DNA from: Heracleum sosnowskyi
Taxonomy: Eukaryota > Streptophyta > Magnoliopsida > Apiales > Apiaceae
DNA length: 64,000 nt
NCBI GenBank assembly: GCA_030848705.1
Contig: CM061238.1
Location: 28,612,655 to 28,676,654, forward strand
Reading direction: 5' to 3'
Shown: one piece after another, positions 53,701 to 61,512 of the stretch
Layout: the number at the start of each line of letters is the position of its first letter
Numbering within the stretch: the stretch's first letter is position 1
Made by a program: the position numbers and the translations under genes
Notes under the pieces: model-generated
What the model was told of the DNA's origin: nothing
Seen by the model: the letters and a program-made list of their open reading frames with translations, nothing else
Databases searched by the model: none

Positions 53701-54095
53701 CTTGCAGTCAGACACACTGTTTTTCCATCAGAGTTTGTTACCAAACTTGCTTCATAAATGTTGTTGCGCCTGTGTCCAACTAGAACAACTTTTCCAGTAG
53801 ATTTACTGATAACTTCACAGTACTCAGTATGAAAATCTACATGATTTCCTCTGTCACAGATTTGACTCACAGATAGCAGATTATGCTTGAGTCCTGAGAC
53901 TAGAGCTACATGTGTGATGATGACACTTCCAAGATTAATATTGCCATATCCCAGAGTGTGTCCTATGTTGCCATCTCCATAGGAAACCTTTGGGCCAGCC
54001 TTTTCCTTAAAGTCTGATAGCAGGGCTTTATTTCCAGTCATATGTCCTGAGCATCCACTGTCCAAGATAAGTGTGCTCTCTTTTATACCCTGCAA
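50757..54095 (-). CDS. Copia-4 pol, intact: protease, integrase, RT, RNase H
   Basis: One ORF of 1112 codons without a stop. Protease D12-S13-G14 (ILDSGCSGHMTG). Integrase zinc site H142, H147, C176, C179; core D206, D270, E306 (D-x35-E). Acidic hinge about 440-560 with NSDEA repeats. RT about 610-860 with MDVKSAFLNG and YVDD at 799-802. RNase H about 955-1085 with SDADFAG, AEAEYIAAGSCC, FCDNQSAI. All catalytic residues are present. The first residues (GTA/TTG-type start at 54095) are not the true start: homology begins right after a splice-like AG at 54090, and gag ends 13 nt upstream in another frame. It is the best-preserved pol in the window. Confidence 0.95.
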   Translation of the reverse strand: MQGIKESTLILDSGCSGHMTGNKALLSDFKEKAGPKVSYGDGNIGHTLGYGNINLGSVIITHVALVSGLKHNLLSVSQICDRGNHVDFHTEYCEVISKSTGKVVLVGHRRNNIYEASLVTNSDGKTVCLTARMSNEESWNWHKKLSHLNLNNINELIRKDLVRGLPKSILSLDGMCDSCQKAKKRKSSFKNKSESSVVEPYHLLQVDLFGPVNVMSLGRKKYALLIVDEYTRYTWVYFLSKKDETAQTLLDHVNLLDKGSQHKVKIIRSDNGTEFRNSIMEAFCKERGVKQEFSAPGTPQQNGVVERKNRTLIEAARTMLDEAKLPTYFWAEAVQTACFTQNATLINKHGKTPYEMVKNKKPNLKYFHIFGCKCFVLKTHPEQLTKFELKADEGIFVGYPLSTKAFRVYNLRTKVIMESIHVSFDDKKITGLDDLDGYDQLRFENEGLFSDDVNSDEAVPTNSDEAVLINSDEAYSEPLLVNTGETGNSQIEQNREPVEGEREEAQQDTASESVEETDSNSDSSNSEPSNSGGASDTAESQHMYQESMDQGGGSNNDARNHLPTARKWTQAHTPDLIIGDPDASVRTRSATNNECLYHAFLSQTEPKKVEVALQDANWITAMQEELNEFERNEVWTLVPRPKNRSIVGTKWVFRNKTDSEGVITRNKARLVAKGYSQQEGIDYDETFAPVARLEAIRIFLAYAAHKKFKVFQMDVKSAFLNGKLEEEVFVEQPPGFVDPKHPDYVYRLDKALYGLKQAPRAWYETLAQFLLESGFTRGTIDKTLFYFNSGDDLLLVQIYVDDIIFGSTNDKLCKKFAKLMQSRYQMSMMGELSYFLGLQVKQTDDGIFINQAKYTRNLLKKFGMLDSSSATTPMATATKLDKDTGASVDMTNYRGMIGSLLYLTASRPDIMYATCLCARFQADPREPHLTAVKRIFKYLKGTITLGLWYPRESEFKLIGYSDADFAGCKIDRKSTSGSCQFLGDRLVSWYSKKQKSISTSTAEAEYIAAGSCCAQILWMKNQLLDYGLRYSKIPIFCDNQSAIAMTGNPVQHSMTKHISIRYHFIREHVEEGNIELHFVSTDQQLADIFTKPLSEATFTRLVNELGMISGSD

Positions 54096-54110
54096 TCACA
54101 AACAAACACT
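54090..54110 (-). promoter_or_regulatory. Splice-acceptor-like sequence between gag and pol (Copia-4)
   Basis: The minus strand reads GTGTTTGTTTGTGATTGCAG then GGTATAA; the gag stop TAG is just upstream. The same motif occurs in Copia-5 and a similar one in Copia-1. Confidence 0.4.
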
Positions 54111-56433
54111 AAGTGTTAGTTTTAAGGACCCAGACTTGCTTGGATCCTTTGTCTTTCTTAACAGTGTTAGTTTTTGTAGCGGAATTACTATCAACAGAGT
54201 TTAAACTAACATTGTCAGACTTTACACTTGCAGAGTTTTCTCTAACCCACTTCAGATTGGGTTTTAGCTCATAGTAATTGTGATAAATAGCATGATAACT
54301 CCTACAAGTATAAATAGAATGCCAAGTGCTCCCACAATGTGTGCATAAAGTCTGTGGTTTCACCTTCACATAATCATTCTTTTCTCCTGATGTAGAAGGT
54401 AAAGAATTGATATTTTTATTCTTTGTGCAGTAATTAGCAAGATGATTAGAACTACCACAATTATAACATGTTTTCCTTGGAGCACCAGCAGTAGGCAAGG
54501 GATTATTTCTTTTATTTATGCATATCTTTCCATTTCTATTCTTCTTGGACCCTGTCGGTTTCATGGCAGACTTTACCTCTTTCAGCTTATGATTGAACTG
54601 TTTTCCTGTCATCAAACCAACATTAACCTGTTTTTCACAAGTTTTTACTGGCTTTCTAACAGCTTCTATTTCCATAAGATTTTCTGTTATAATATTTTCC
54701 TGTTTTTCACAGGTTTCATCTGATTCCATATCAGCTCCTCTTACTACAACAGATTTTAACTTAGTGGACTCTGGAACAAATTTCACAGGTTTAAGTTGTG
54801 GTTTAACCTTAACCTTGTCTTTAAACCTAAGTTCATCATTCTCACAATAGCCTAAGCCTACAGAATCTGTCTGAAACACTTGATGAGTGTCTCTTCCAGA
54901 GTTTGTCCAAGTCTTGATTATTTTTCTTTCTTTTTCTAGATCAGATTCTAGTTGCTTATATCTTTTGAGCAACTCCTGTTCAACATAAACAGCATCATCT
55001 CTTTCTTTTTGAATCTGCTTCATATTATCAAGTTCTCCTTCAAGAAACTTGTTTCTTTCTTTAAGACTAAGATTCTCATATTTAATTCTTTCATTCTCTA
55101 AAGTCTGATCCCTATAACTAACATGTACACTTTTCAGATATACTCTTAACTCAGATATATTATCAGTGTCATAAGCATAAGTAGTTAGGGGTACCTTATT
55201 TTCAGATGATTCAGTCTCATCTCTGACAGTTGCCATAAGAGCATAATTTACTCCATCATCAGAGTCTGAAGTATCTGCCCAGTCTTTGCCTCTAGAGATG
55301 AGTGCTTTCTCAGATTTGCCTTTCTTGCACTCTGGGGCATAGTGACCCATCTCCTTACACTTGTAGCACTGGATTTCAGATTTATCCTTCTTGCCAGACT
55401 TGGTCTCTCTTCCATCAGACTTTCTAAAACCTTTCCTTTCAGAATTTGAATCTTTCCTTGAGAATCTCTTTCCTTTCTTAAAGTTCTTGAATCCCATCTT
55501 CTTGAAGGTCTTGACCATCAATGCAGCCATTTGCATCATCTGTTCTTCATCATCCTCAGAGTCAGAAGCTTCATCAGAGTTTGAGTCATCATCAGAGTTT
55601 GATGACTCACTTTCAGATTTAATGACTAAAGCTTTTCCCATGGCTTTCTTCCTTGATGATTCCTTCTTGATGGGCTTCTCTTCAACTTTGAGAGCAACAG
55701 ATTTTGTCTTTTTACTTAATCTTCTATTCCTTTGTTCTATCTCCAGTTCATGAGTTTTCAACAACCCATAGATTTCATCAAGATCTGTATCAGCAAGCTC
55801 ATAATTATCTCTTATTGTTGTTGTCTTTAAATCCCACTTTTCAGGTAGAGATAACAGAAACTTGAGATTAGACTCTTCAAGCTCATATTCTTTATCAACC
55901 AGAGACAGATCATTCAATAGTTTGCAAAATCTGTCATAAGTCTCAGTCAAGGTTTCATTAGGTCTTGAATCAAAGTGCTCATACTCCTGTGTGAGTATTG
56001 TCTTTCTGTTCTTCTTAATAGCACCTGTTACCTGGCATCTGACTTCTAAAGCATCCCATATCTCTTTGGCAGTTTTGCAGCCAATTACTCTGTTAGACAT
56101 AACATTATCTAAAGCACTGTAGAGAAGATGTCTAACCTTTGCATCTTTTGCAATTGATGAGATGTCCTCAGGAGTCATATCTTTCTTTTCCTTTGGAACA
56201 GTCTTTTGTTCTTGACCATCAACAACAGGAGATAATTTAGTCGGCATATGAGGACCATCATATATTCTGTCAAGGTATTCTGGATCTGTAGCCTCCAGAA
56301 ACATGGTCATCTTCACCTTCCAAATTGGATATTCCACTGGCCTGAGAATTGGAACCCTGATGGTCTCATATCGACTCACAGAATTAGGTTTAACCTGTTC
56401 AACCTTGGGAGAAGTTTGATTTTCTTCAGACAT
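54109..56433 (-). CDS. Copia-4 gag, intact
   Basis: 774 codons from ATG at 56433, about 50 nt after the primer site. Residues 20-240 are the copia gag-polypeptide fold (YPIWKVKMTMFLEA, KEIWDALEVRC, ETYDRFCKLLNDL). A basic/Ser-Asp region (250-345) is built partly on CAGAGTTT repeats (NSDDDSNSDEAS). Three CCHC knuckles are at 356-369 (CYKCKEMGHYAPEC), 656-669 (CYNCGSSNHLANYC) and 697-710 (CTHCGSTWHSIYTC). A coiled coil lies at about 440-510. More knuckles and length than typical copia gag, as usual in SIRE elements. It ends KTNT and TAG. Confidence 0.95.
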   Translation of the reverse strand: MSEENQTSPKVEQVKPNSVSRYETIRVPILRPVEYPIWKVKMTMFLEATDPEYLDRIYDGPHMPTKLSPVVDGQEQKTVPKEKKDMTPEDISSIAKDAKVRHLLYSALDNVMSNRVIGCKTAKEIWDALEVRCQVTGAIKKNRKTILTQEYEHFDSRPNETLTETYDRFCKLLNDLSLVDKEYELEESNLKFLLSLPEKWDLKTTTIRDNYELADTDLDEIYGLLKTHELEIEQRNRRLSKKTKSVALKVEEKPIKKESSRKKAMGKALVIKSESESSNSDDDSNSDEASDSEDDEEQMMQMAALMVKTFKKMGFKNFKKGKRFSRKDSNSERKGFRKSDGRETKSGKKDKSEIQCYKCKEMGHYAPECKKGKSEKALISRGKDWADTSDSDDGVNYALMATVRDETESSENKVPLTTYAYDTDNISELRVYLKSVHVSYRDQTLENERIKYENLSLKERNKFLEGELDNMKQIQKERDDAVYVEQELLKRYKQLESDLEKERKIIKTWTNSGRDTHQVFQTDSVGLGYCENDELRFKDKVKVKPQLKPVKFVPESTKLKSVVVRGADMESDETCEKQENIITENLMEIEAVRKPVKTCEKQVNVGLMTGKQFNHKLKEVKSAMKPTGSKKNRNGKICINKRNNPLPTAGAPRKTCYNCGSSNHLANYCTKNKNINSLPSTSGEKNDYVKVKPQTLCTHCGSTWHSIYTCRSYHAIYHNYYELKPNLKWVRENSASVKSDNVSLNSVDSNSATKTNTVKKDKGSKQVWVLKTNT

Positions 56434-56480
56434 GATTAATACTGTGTTTGAATCGTAAAACTGTATATATTAAACAGCCT

Positions 56481-56494
56481 TGGCTCTGATACCA
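56481..56494 (-). other. Copia-4 primer-binding site (tRNA-Met type)
   Basis: The minus strand reads TGGTATCAGAGCCA, 2 nt inside the LTR. Confidence 0.92.
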
Positions 56495-56496
56495 AT

Positions 56497-56531
56497 TGTT
56501 AGGCCGATTACACAATATAATCAAGTATGTA
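56497..56531 (-). repeat. Copia-4 5' LTR, last 35 bp only
   Basis: TGTTAGGCCGATTACACAAT and on to CAAGTATGTA on the + strand, matching the end of the 3' LTR (45126-45160), which goes on TACGAGAATAATC. Here it is broken by Copia-5. The missing LTR part is expected right of Copia-5, outside the window. Confidence 0.9.
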
Positions 56532-57077
56532 TGTTAGATATAATTGCTGACGTTTGTTTATCAGTGTTTAAGCAACAAGTACTGACCAGAGTTTATCAGA
56601 AGCCGGTCAGAGTTTATTTAAAGTCTGACAGGGTGAAGAGTTTAAAGGAAGCCGGTCAGAGTTTATTTAAAGTCTGACAGGGTGATAGTTGAATTAGCTG
56701 TCGGTGCTGAATTGAAGATTCTAGAAGCAATATATTCTGAAGATGGAAAGAAGCAGAATATATTGATACAGCTAAGGAAACAGAATAGAAGATAAAAAGC
56801 AATCCTTAATTGATATAACTTGTATAGCTAATTTGTAGGAATATCAATTAGATAAGGATTGTGTAACTGTGTACTATATAAACACAGATAGGTTATCCCT
56901 AGAAGGGATGCGAACATTGAATATATTATTCTTGTAACCTAGTAGCTCTTTGTGATTCGTTAACATCATAAAGAGAGAAGCTGTTAATATAAATACAGTT
57001 TTTGTTGATTCATAAACTGTGTTCTTGATTGTTATTCTCATACATACTTGATTATATATTGTGTATTCGGCGTAACA
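56532..57077 (+). repeat. Copia-5 5' LTR
   Basis: 546 bp from TGTTAGATATAATTGC to CGGCGTAACA. Contains CAGAGTTT motifs, a TATATAAACACAG box (56876-56888) that could be the core promoter, and a 49-bp tandem duplication not found in the Copia-4 LTR. Confidence 0.93.
56602..56685 (+). repeat. 49-bp tandem duplication in the Copia-5 LTR
   Basis: GCCGGTCAGAGTTTATTTAA starts at 56602 and again at 56651. It accounts exactly for the 546 versus 497 bp lengths of the two LTRs. Each unit carries one CAGAGTTT. Confidence 0.93.
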
Positions 57078-57079
57078 AT

Positions 57080-57093
57080 TGGTATCAGAGCCA
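57080..57093 (+). other. Copia-5 primer-binding site (tRNA-Met type)
   Basis: TGGTATCAGAGCCA, 2 nt after the LTR end AACA. Confidence 0.93.
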
Positions 57094-57140
57094 AGGCTGT
57101 TTAATATATACAGTTTTACGATTCAAACACAGTATTAATC

Positions 57141-59465
57141 ATGTCTGAAGAAAATCAAACTGCTCCTAAGGCTGAACAGGTTAAGCCCAATTCTGTGAGT
57201 CGATATGAAACAATCAGGGTTCCAATTCTCAGGCCAGTAGAGTATCCGATTTGGAAGGTGAAGATGACCATGTTTCTGGAGGCTACAGATCCAGAATACC
57301 TTGACAGAATCCATGATGGTCCTCATATGCCGACTAAATTGTCCCCTGTTGTTGATGGTCAAGAACAAAAGACTGTTCCAAAGGAAAAGAAAGATATGAC
57401 TCCTGAGGACATCTCATCAATTGCAAAAGATGCAAAGGTTAGACATCTTCTCCACAGTGCTTTAGATAATGTTATGTCTAACAGAGTAATTGGCTGCAAA
57501 ACTGCCAAAGAGATATGGGATGCTTTAGAAGTCAGATGCCAGGGAACAGGTGCTATAAAGAAAAACAGGAAGACAATACTCACACAGGAGTATGAGAACT
57601 TTGATTCAAGATCTAATGAAACCTTGACTGAGACTTATGACAGGTTTTGCAAATTATTGAATGATCTGTCTCTGGTTGACAAAGAATATGACCTTGAAGA
57701 GTCAAATCTCAAGTTTCTCTTATCCCTACCTGAAAGATGGGATTTGAAGGCAACAACAATCAGAGATAATTATGATCTTGCTGATACAGATCTTGATGAG
57801 ATCTATGGATTGTTAAAGACTCATGAACTTGAGATAGAACAAAGAAACAGGAGATCCAGCAAGAAGACAAAATCTATTGCTCTCAAAGTTGAGGAGAAGC
57901 CCATTAAGAAGGAATCATCAAGGAAGAAAGCCAAGGGAAAGGCTTTAGTCATTAAATCTAAAAGTGAGTCATCAAACTCTGATGATGACTCAAACTCTGA
58001 TGAAGCTTCGGACTCTGAGGATGATGAAGAGGAGTTGATGCAAATGGCTGCATTGATGGTGAAGACCTTCAAGAAGATGGGATTCAAGAACTTCAAGAAG
58101 GGAAAGAGATTCTCAAGGAAAGATTCAAACTCTGAAAGGAGAAGTTTCAGAAAGTCTGATGGAAGGGAGACCAAATCTGGTAAGAAGGATAAATCTGAAA
58201 TCCAGTGCTACAGGTGTAAGGAGATGGGTCACTATGCCCCAGAGTGCAAGAAAGGCAAATCTGAGAAAGCACTCATCTCTAAAGGCAAAGACTGGGCAGA
58301 TACTTCAGACTCTGATGATGGAGAAAATTATGCTCTTATGGCAACTGTCAGAGATGAGACTGAATCATCTGAAAATAAGGTACCCCTAACTACTTATGCT
58401 TATGATACTGATAATATATCTGAATTAAGAGTATATCTGAAAAGCGTACATGTTAGCTATAGGGATCAGACTTTAGAGAATGAGAGAATTAAAGCTGAGA
58501 ATCTTAGTCTTAAAGATAGAAACAAGTTTCTTGAAAGAGAACTTGAGAATATGAAGCAGATTCAAAAAGAAAGAGATGATGCTGTTTATGTTGAACAGGA
58601 GTTGCTTAAAAGGTATAGGCAACTAGAATCTGATTTAGAGAAGGAAAGAAAAATAATCAAGACTTGGACAGATTCTGGAAGAGACACTCATCAAGTGTTT
58701 CAGACAGATTCTGTAGGTTTAGGCTATTGTGAAAATGATGAACTTAGGTTTAAAGACAAAGTTAAGGTAAAACCACAACTCAAACCTGTGAAATTTGTTC
58801 CAGAAGCCAATAAGTTAAAATCTGTTGTAATAAGGGAAGCTGATATGGAATCAGATGAAGCCTGTGAAAGACAGGAAAATATTATAACAGAAAAACTTAT
58901 GGAAAGAGAAACTGTTAGAAAGCCAGTAAAAACTTGTGAAAAACAGGTGAATGTTGGCTTGATGACAGGAAAACAGTTCAATCATAAGTTGAAAGAGGTA
59001 AAATCTGCCATGAAACCAAAAGGGTCCAAGAAGAATAGGAATGGAAAGATAGGCATAAATAAAAGAAATAATCATTTGCCTAATGCTGCTGCTCCAAGGA
59101 AAACATGTTATAATTGTGGTAGTTCTAATCATCTTGCTAATTACTGCACAAAGAATAAAAATATCAATTCTTTATCTTCTACTTCAGGAGTAAAGAATGA
59201 TTATGTTAGGGTTAGACCACAGACTTTATGCATACACTGTGGGAGCACTTGGCATTCCATTTATACTTGCAAGAGTTATCATGCTATTTATCACAACTAT
59301 TATGAGCTAAAACCCAATCTGAAGTGGGTTAGAGCAAACTCTGCAAGTGTAAAGTCTGACAATGTTAGTTTAAACTCTGTTGATAGTAATTCCGCTGTAA
59401 AAACTAACACTGTTAAGAAAGACAAAGGATCCAAGCAAGTCTGGGTCCTTAAAACTAACACTTAG
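57141..59465 (+). CDS. Copia-5 gag, intact
   Basis: 774 codons, same length and layout as Copia-4 gag: gag-polypeptide fold (about 20-240), Ser/Asp region, CCHC knuckles at 356-369 (CYRCKEMGHYAPEC), 656-669 and 697-710, and a coiled coil at about 440-510. It differs from Copia-4 at scattered residues, most of them conservative (for example S8 to A, V11 to A, K358 to R). ATG at 57141, 47 nt after the primer site. TAG at 59463-59465; pol follows in another frame. Confidence 0.95.
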   Translation: MSEENQTAPKAEQVKPNSVSRYETIRVPILRPVEYPIWKVKMTMFLEATDPEYLDRIHDGPHMPTKLSPVVDGQEQKTVPKEKKDMTPEDISSIAKDAKVRHLLHSALDNVMSNRVIGCKTAKEIWDALEVRCQGTGAIKKNRKTILTQEYENFDSRSNETLTETYDRFCKLLNDLSLVDKEYDLEESNLKFLLSLPERWDLKATTIRDNYDLADTDLDEIYGLLKTHELEIEQRNRRSSKKTKSIALKVEEKPIKKESSRKKAKGKALVIKSKSESSNSDDDSNSDEASDSEDDEEELMQMAALMVKTFKKMGFKNFKKGKRFSRKDSNSERRSFRKSDGRETKSGKKDKSEIQCYRCKEMGHYAPECKKGKSEKALISKGKDWADTSDSDDGENYALMATVRDETESSENKVPLTTYAYDTDNISELRVYLKSVHVSYRDQTLENERIKAENLSLKDRNKFLERELENMKQIQKERDDAVYVEQELLKRYRQLESDLEKERKIIKTWTDSGRDTHQVFQTDSVGLGYCENDELRFKDKVKVKPQLKPVKFVPEANKLKSVVIREADMESDEACERQENIITEKLMERETVRKPVKTCEKQVNVGLMTGKQFNHKLKEVKSAMKPKGSKKNRNGKIGINKRNNHLPNAAAPRKTCYNCGSSNHLANYCTKNKNINSLSSTSGVKNDYVRVRPQTLCIHCGSTWHSIYTCKSYHAIYHNYYELKPNLKWVRANSASVKSDNVSLNSVDSNSAVKTNTVKKDKGSKQVWVLKTNT

Positions 59466-59484
59466 TATTTGTTTGTGATTGCAG
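59463..59484 (+). promoter_or_regulatory. Splice-acceptor-like sequence between gag and pol (Copia-5)
   Basis: The gag stop TAG is followed by TATTTGTTTGTGATTGCAG and then GGTATAATAG; pol homology begins right after the AG (59483-59484). Confidence 0.4.
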
Positions 59485-61512
59485 GGTATAATAGAGAGCA
59501 CACTTATCTTGGACAGTGGATGCTCAGGTCATATGACTGGAAATAAAGCCCTGCTATCAGACTTTAAGGAGAAGGCTGGCCCAAAGGTTTCCTATGGAGA
59601 TGGCAACATAGGACACACTCTGGGATATGGCAATATCAATCTTGGAAGTGTCATCATTACAAATGTAGCTCTAGTCTCAGGACTCAAGCATAATCTGCTA
59701 TCTGTGAGTCAAATCTGTGACAGAGGAAACCAAGTAGATTTTCACACTGAATACTGTGAAGTTATCAGTAAATCTACTGGAAAAGTTGTTCTAGTTGGAC
59801 ATAGGCGCAACAACATTTATGAAGCAAGTTTGGTAACAAACTCTGATGGAAAAACAGTGTGTCTGACTGCTAAAATGTCAAATGAAGAGAGTTGGAATTG
59901 GCATAAGAAGCTCTCTCATCTCAATTTGAACAACATAAATGAACTTATAAGAAAGGATCTTGTAAGGGGACTTCCAAAATCAATACTCAGTCTAGATGGC
60001 TTATGTGATTCTTGTCAAAAAGCCAAGCAAAGGAAGTCATCTTTCAAGAGCAAATCTGAATCTTCAGTAGTGGAACCTTATCATCTTCTACATGTTGATC
60101 TCTTTGGACCAGTGAATATAATGTCAATGGGCAAAAAGAAATATGCTCTAGTAATTGTTGATGAATATACTAGATATACATGGGTGTATTTCTTGTCAAA
60201 GAAGGATGAAACTGCTCAAACTCTGATGGATCATGTAAATCTACTGGACAAAGGATCACAGCACAAAGTCAAAATTATAAGGAGTGATAATAGAACTGAA
60301 TTCAGAAACTCAATCATGGAAGCTTTCTGCAAGGAAAGAGGAGTGAAACAAGAGTTTTCTGCACCTGGAACTCCACAGCAAAATGGTGTAGTTGAAAGAA
60401 AGAACAGAACCTTAATTGAAGCAGCCAGAACTATGCTTGAAGAAGCAAAATTACCAACATACTTCTGGGCAGAAGCTGTTCAAACTGCTTGTTTTACTCA
60501 AAATGCTACACTGATCAACAAGCATGGGAAAACACCATATGAGATGGTGAAAAATAAGAAGCCAAATTTGAAATATTTTCATATATTTGGATGCAAATGC
60601 TTTGTGTTGAAGACTCATCCTGAACAGTTGACCAAGTTCGAGTTAAAAGCTGATGAAGGAATCTTTGTTGGCTATCCATTGTCAACAAAAGCATTCAGAG
60701 TCTACAATCTGAGAACTAAAGTGATCATGGAATCCATACATGTATCATTTGATGACAAGAAAATAACTGGACTTGATGACTTAGATGGATATGATCAACT
60801 GAGTTTTGAAAATGAAGGATTATTCTCTGATGATGTAAACTCTGATGAAGCAGTACCGACAAACTCTGATGAAGCGGTTCTGACAAACTCTGACGAAGCA
60901 TACTCTGAACCTCTACTGGTAAATACTGGAGAAACTGAAAATTCTCGAGTTGAAAAAAATAGAGAACCAGTTGAGGGGGAGCGTGAAGAAGCTCAACAAG
61001 ACACATCAAGTGAGTCAGTTGAGGAAACTGATTCAAACTCTGACAGTTCAAACTCTGAACCATCCAATTCAGGGGGAGCCTCAGATAATGCAGAAAATCA
61101 ACATATGAATCAGGAGAGCATGGATCAAGGGGGAGGATCCAATAATGATGCAAGAAACCACTTACCAACAGCAAGAAAGTGGACACAGGCACACACACCT
61201 GATCTCATAATTGGAGATCCTGATGCTAGTGTGAGAACTAGAAGTGCAACAAATAATGAGTGTCTGTATCATGCTTTCTTGTCTCAAACAGAACCAAAGA
61301 AAGTGGAGGAAGCTCTTCAAGATGCTAATTGGATTACAGCAATGCAAGAAGAGTTAAATGAATTTGAAAGAAATGAAGTCTGGACACTTGTACCTAGACC
61401 AAAGAATAGATCAATAGTAGGTACAAAGTGGGTTTTCAGAAACAAGACTGACAGTGAAGGTGTGATTACAAGAAACAAGGCTAGACTTGTGGCTAAAGGT
61501 TATTCACAATAG
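59479..61512 (+). CDS. Copia-5 pol, upstream part: protease, integrase, RT start
   Basis: 677 codons, up to TAG at 61510-61512, where Copia-4 has Gln (GYSQQEG). Protease ILDSGCSGHMTG; integrase zinc site (WHKKLSHLN, CDSCQKAK), Asp in HVDLFGPVN, second Asp in IRSDNRTEF (Arg replaces the near-invariant Gly) and Glu in GVVERKNRT. The hinge has NSDEA repeats on AACTCTGATGAAGC (60838-60900) and PPT-like tracts (60973, 61070, 61126). The Gly to Arg change next to the catalytic Asp probably damages integrase. Confidence 0.93.
   Translation: MQGIIESTLILDSGCSGHMTGNKALLSDFKEKAGPKVSYGDGNIGHTLGYGNINLGSVIITNVALVSGLKHNLLSVSQICDRGNQVDFHTEYCEVISKSTGKVVLVGHRRNNIYEASLVTNSDGKTVCLTAKMSNEESWNWHKKLSHLNLNNINELIRKDLVRGLPKSILSLDGLCDSCQKAKQRKSSFKSKSESSVVEPYHLLHVDLFGPVNIMSMGKKKYALVIVDEYTRYTWVYFLSKKDETAQTLMDHVNLLDKGSQHKVKIIRSDNRTEFRNSIMEAFCKERGVKQEFSAPGTPQQNGVVERKNRTLIEAARTMLEEAKLPTYFWAEAVQTACFTQNATLINKHGKTPYEMVKNKKPNLKYFHIFGCKCFVLKTHPEQLTKFELKADEGIFVGYPLSTKAFRVYNLRTKVIMESIHVSFDDKKITGLDDLDGYDQLSFENEGLFSDDVNSDEAVPTNSDEAVLTNSDEAYSEPLLVNTGETENSRVEKNREPVEGEREEAQQDTSSESVEETDSNSDSSNSEPSNSGGASDNAENQHMNQESMDQGGGSNNDARNHLPTARKWTQAHTPDLIIGDPDASVRTRSATNNECLYHAFLSQTEPKKVEEALQDANWITAMQEELNEFERNEVWTLVPRPKNRSIVGTKWVFRNKTDSEGVITRNKARLVAKGYSQ

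Larger units (their letters stand above)
45126..56531 (-). mobile_element. Copia-4: nearly intact SIRE-type element
   Basis: Minus-strand order: 5' LTR remnant (56497-56531, the rest displaced by Copia-5), primer site, intact gag, intact pol, 1.4-kb spacer, ORF3 with one stop and one frameshift, polypurine tract, 497-bp 3' LTR. It inserted into the Gypsy-4 LTR; the adjacent GTAAT (45121-45125) is the candidate target duplication, whose partner is outside the window. Same family as Copia-5. Confidence 0.93.

Noticed and set aside
57080..57093. tRNA-Met-like sequence at primer sites
   Set aside because: Only the 12-14 bases complementary to the tRNA 3' end; a primer-binding site, not a tRNA gene.
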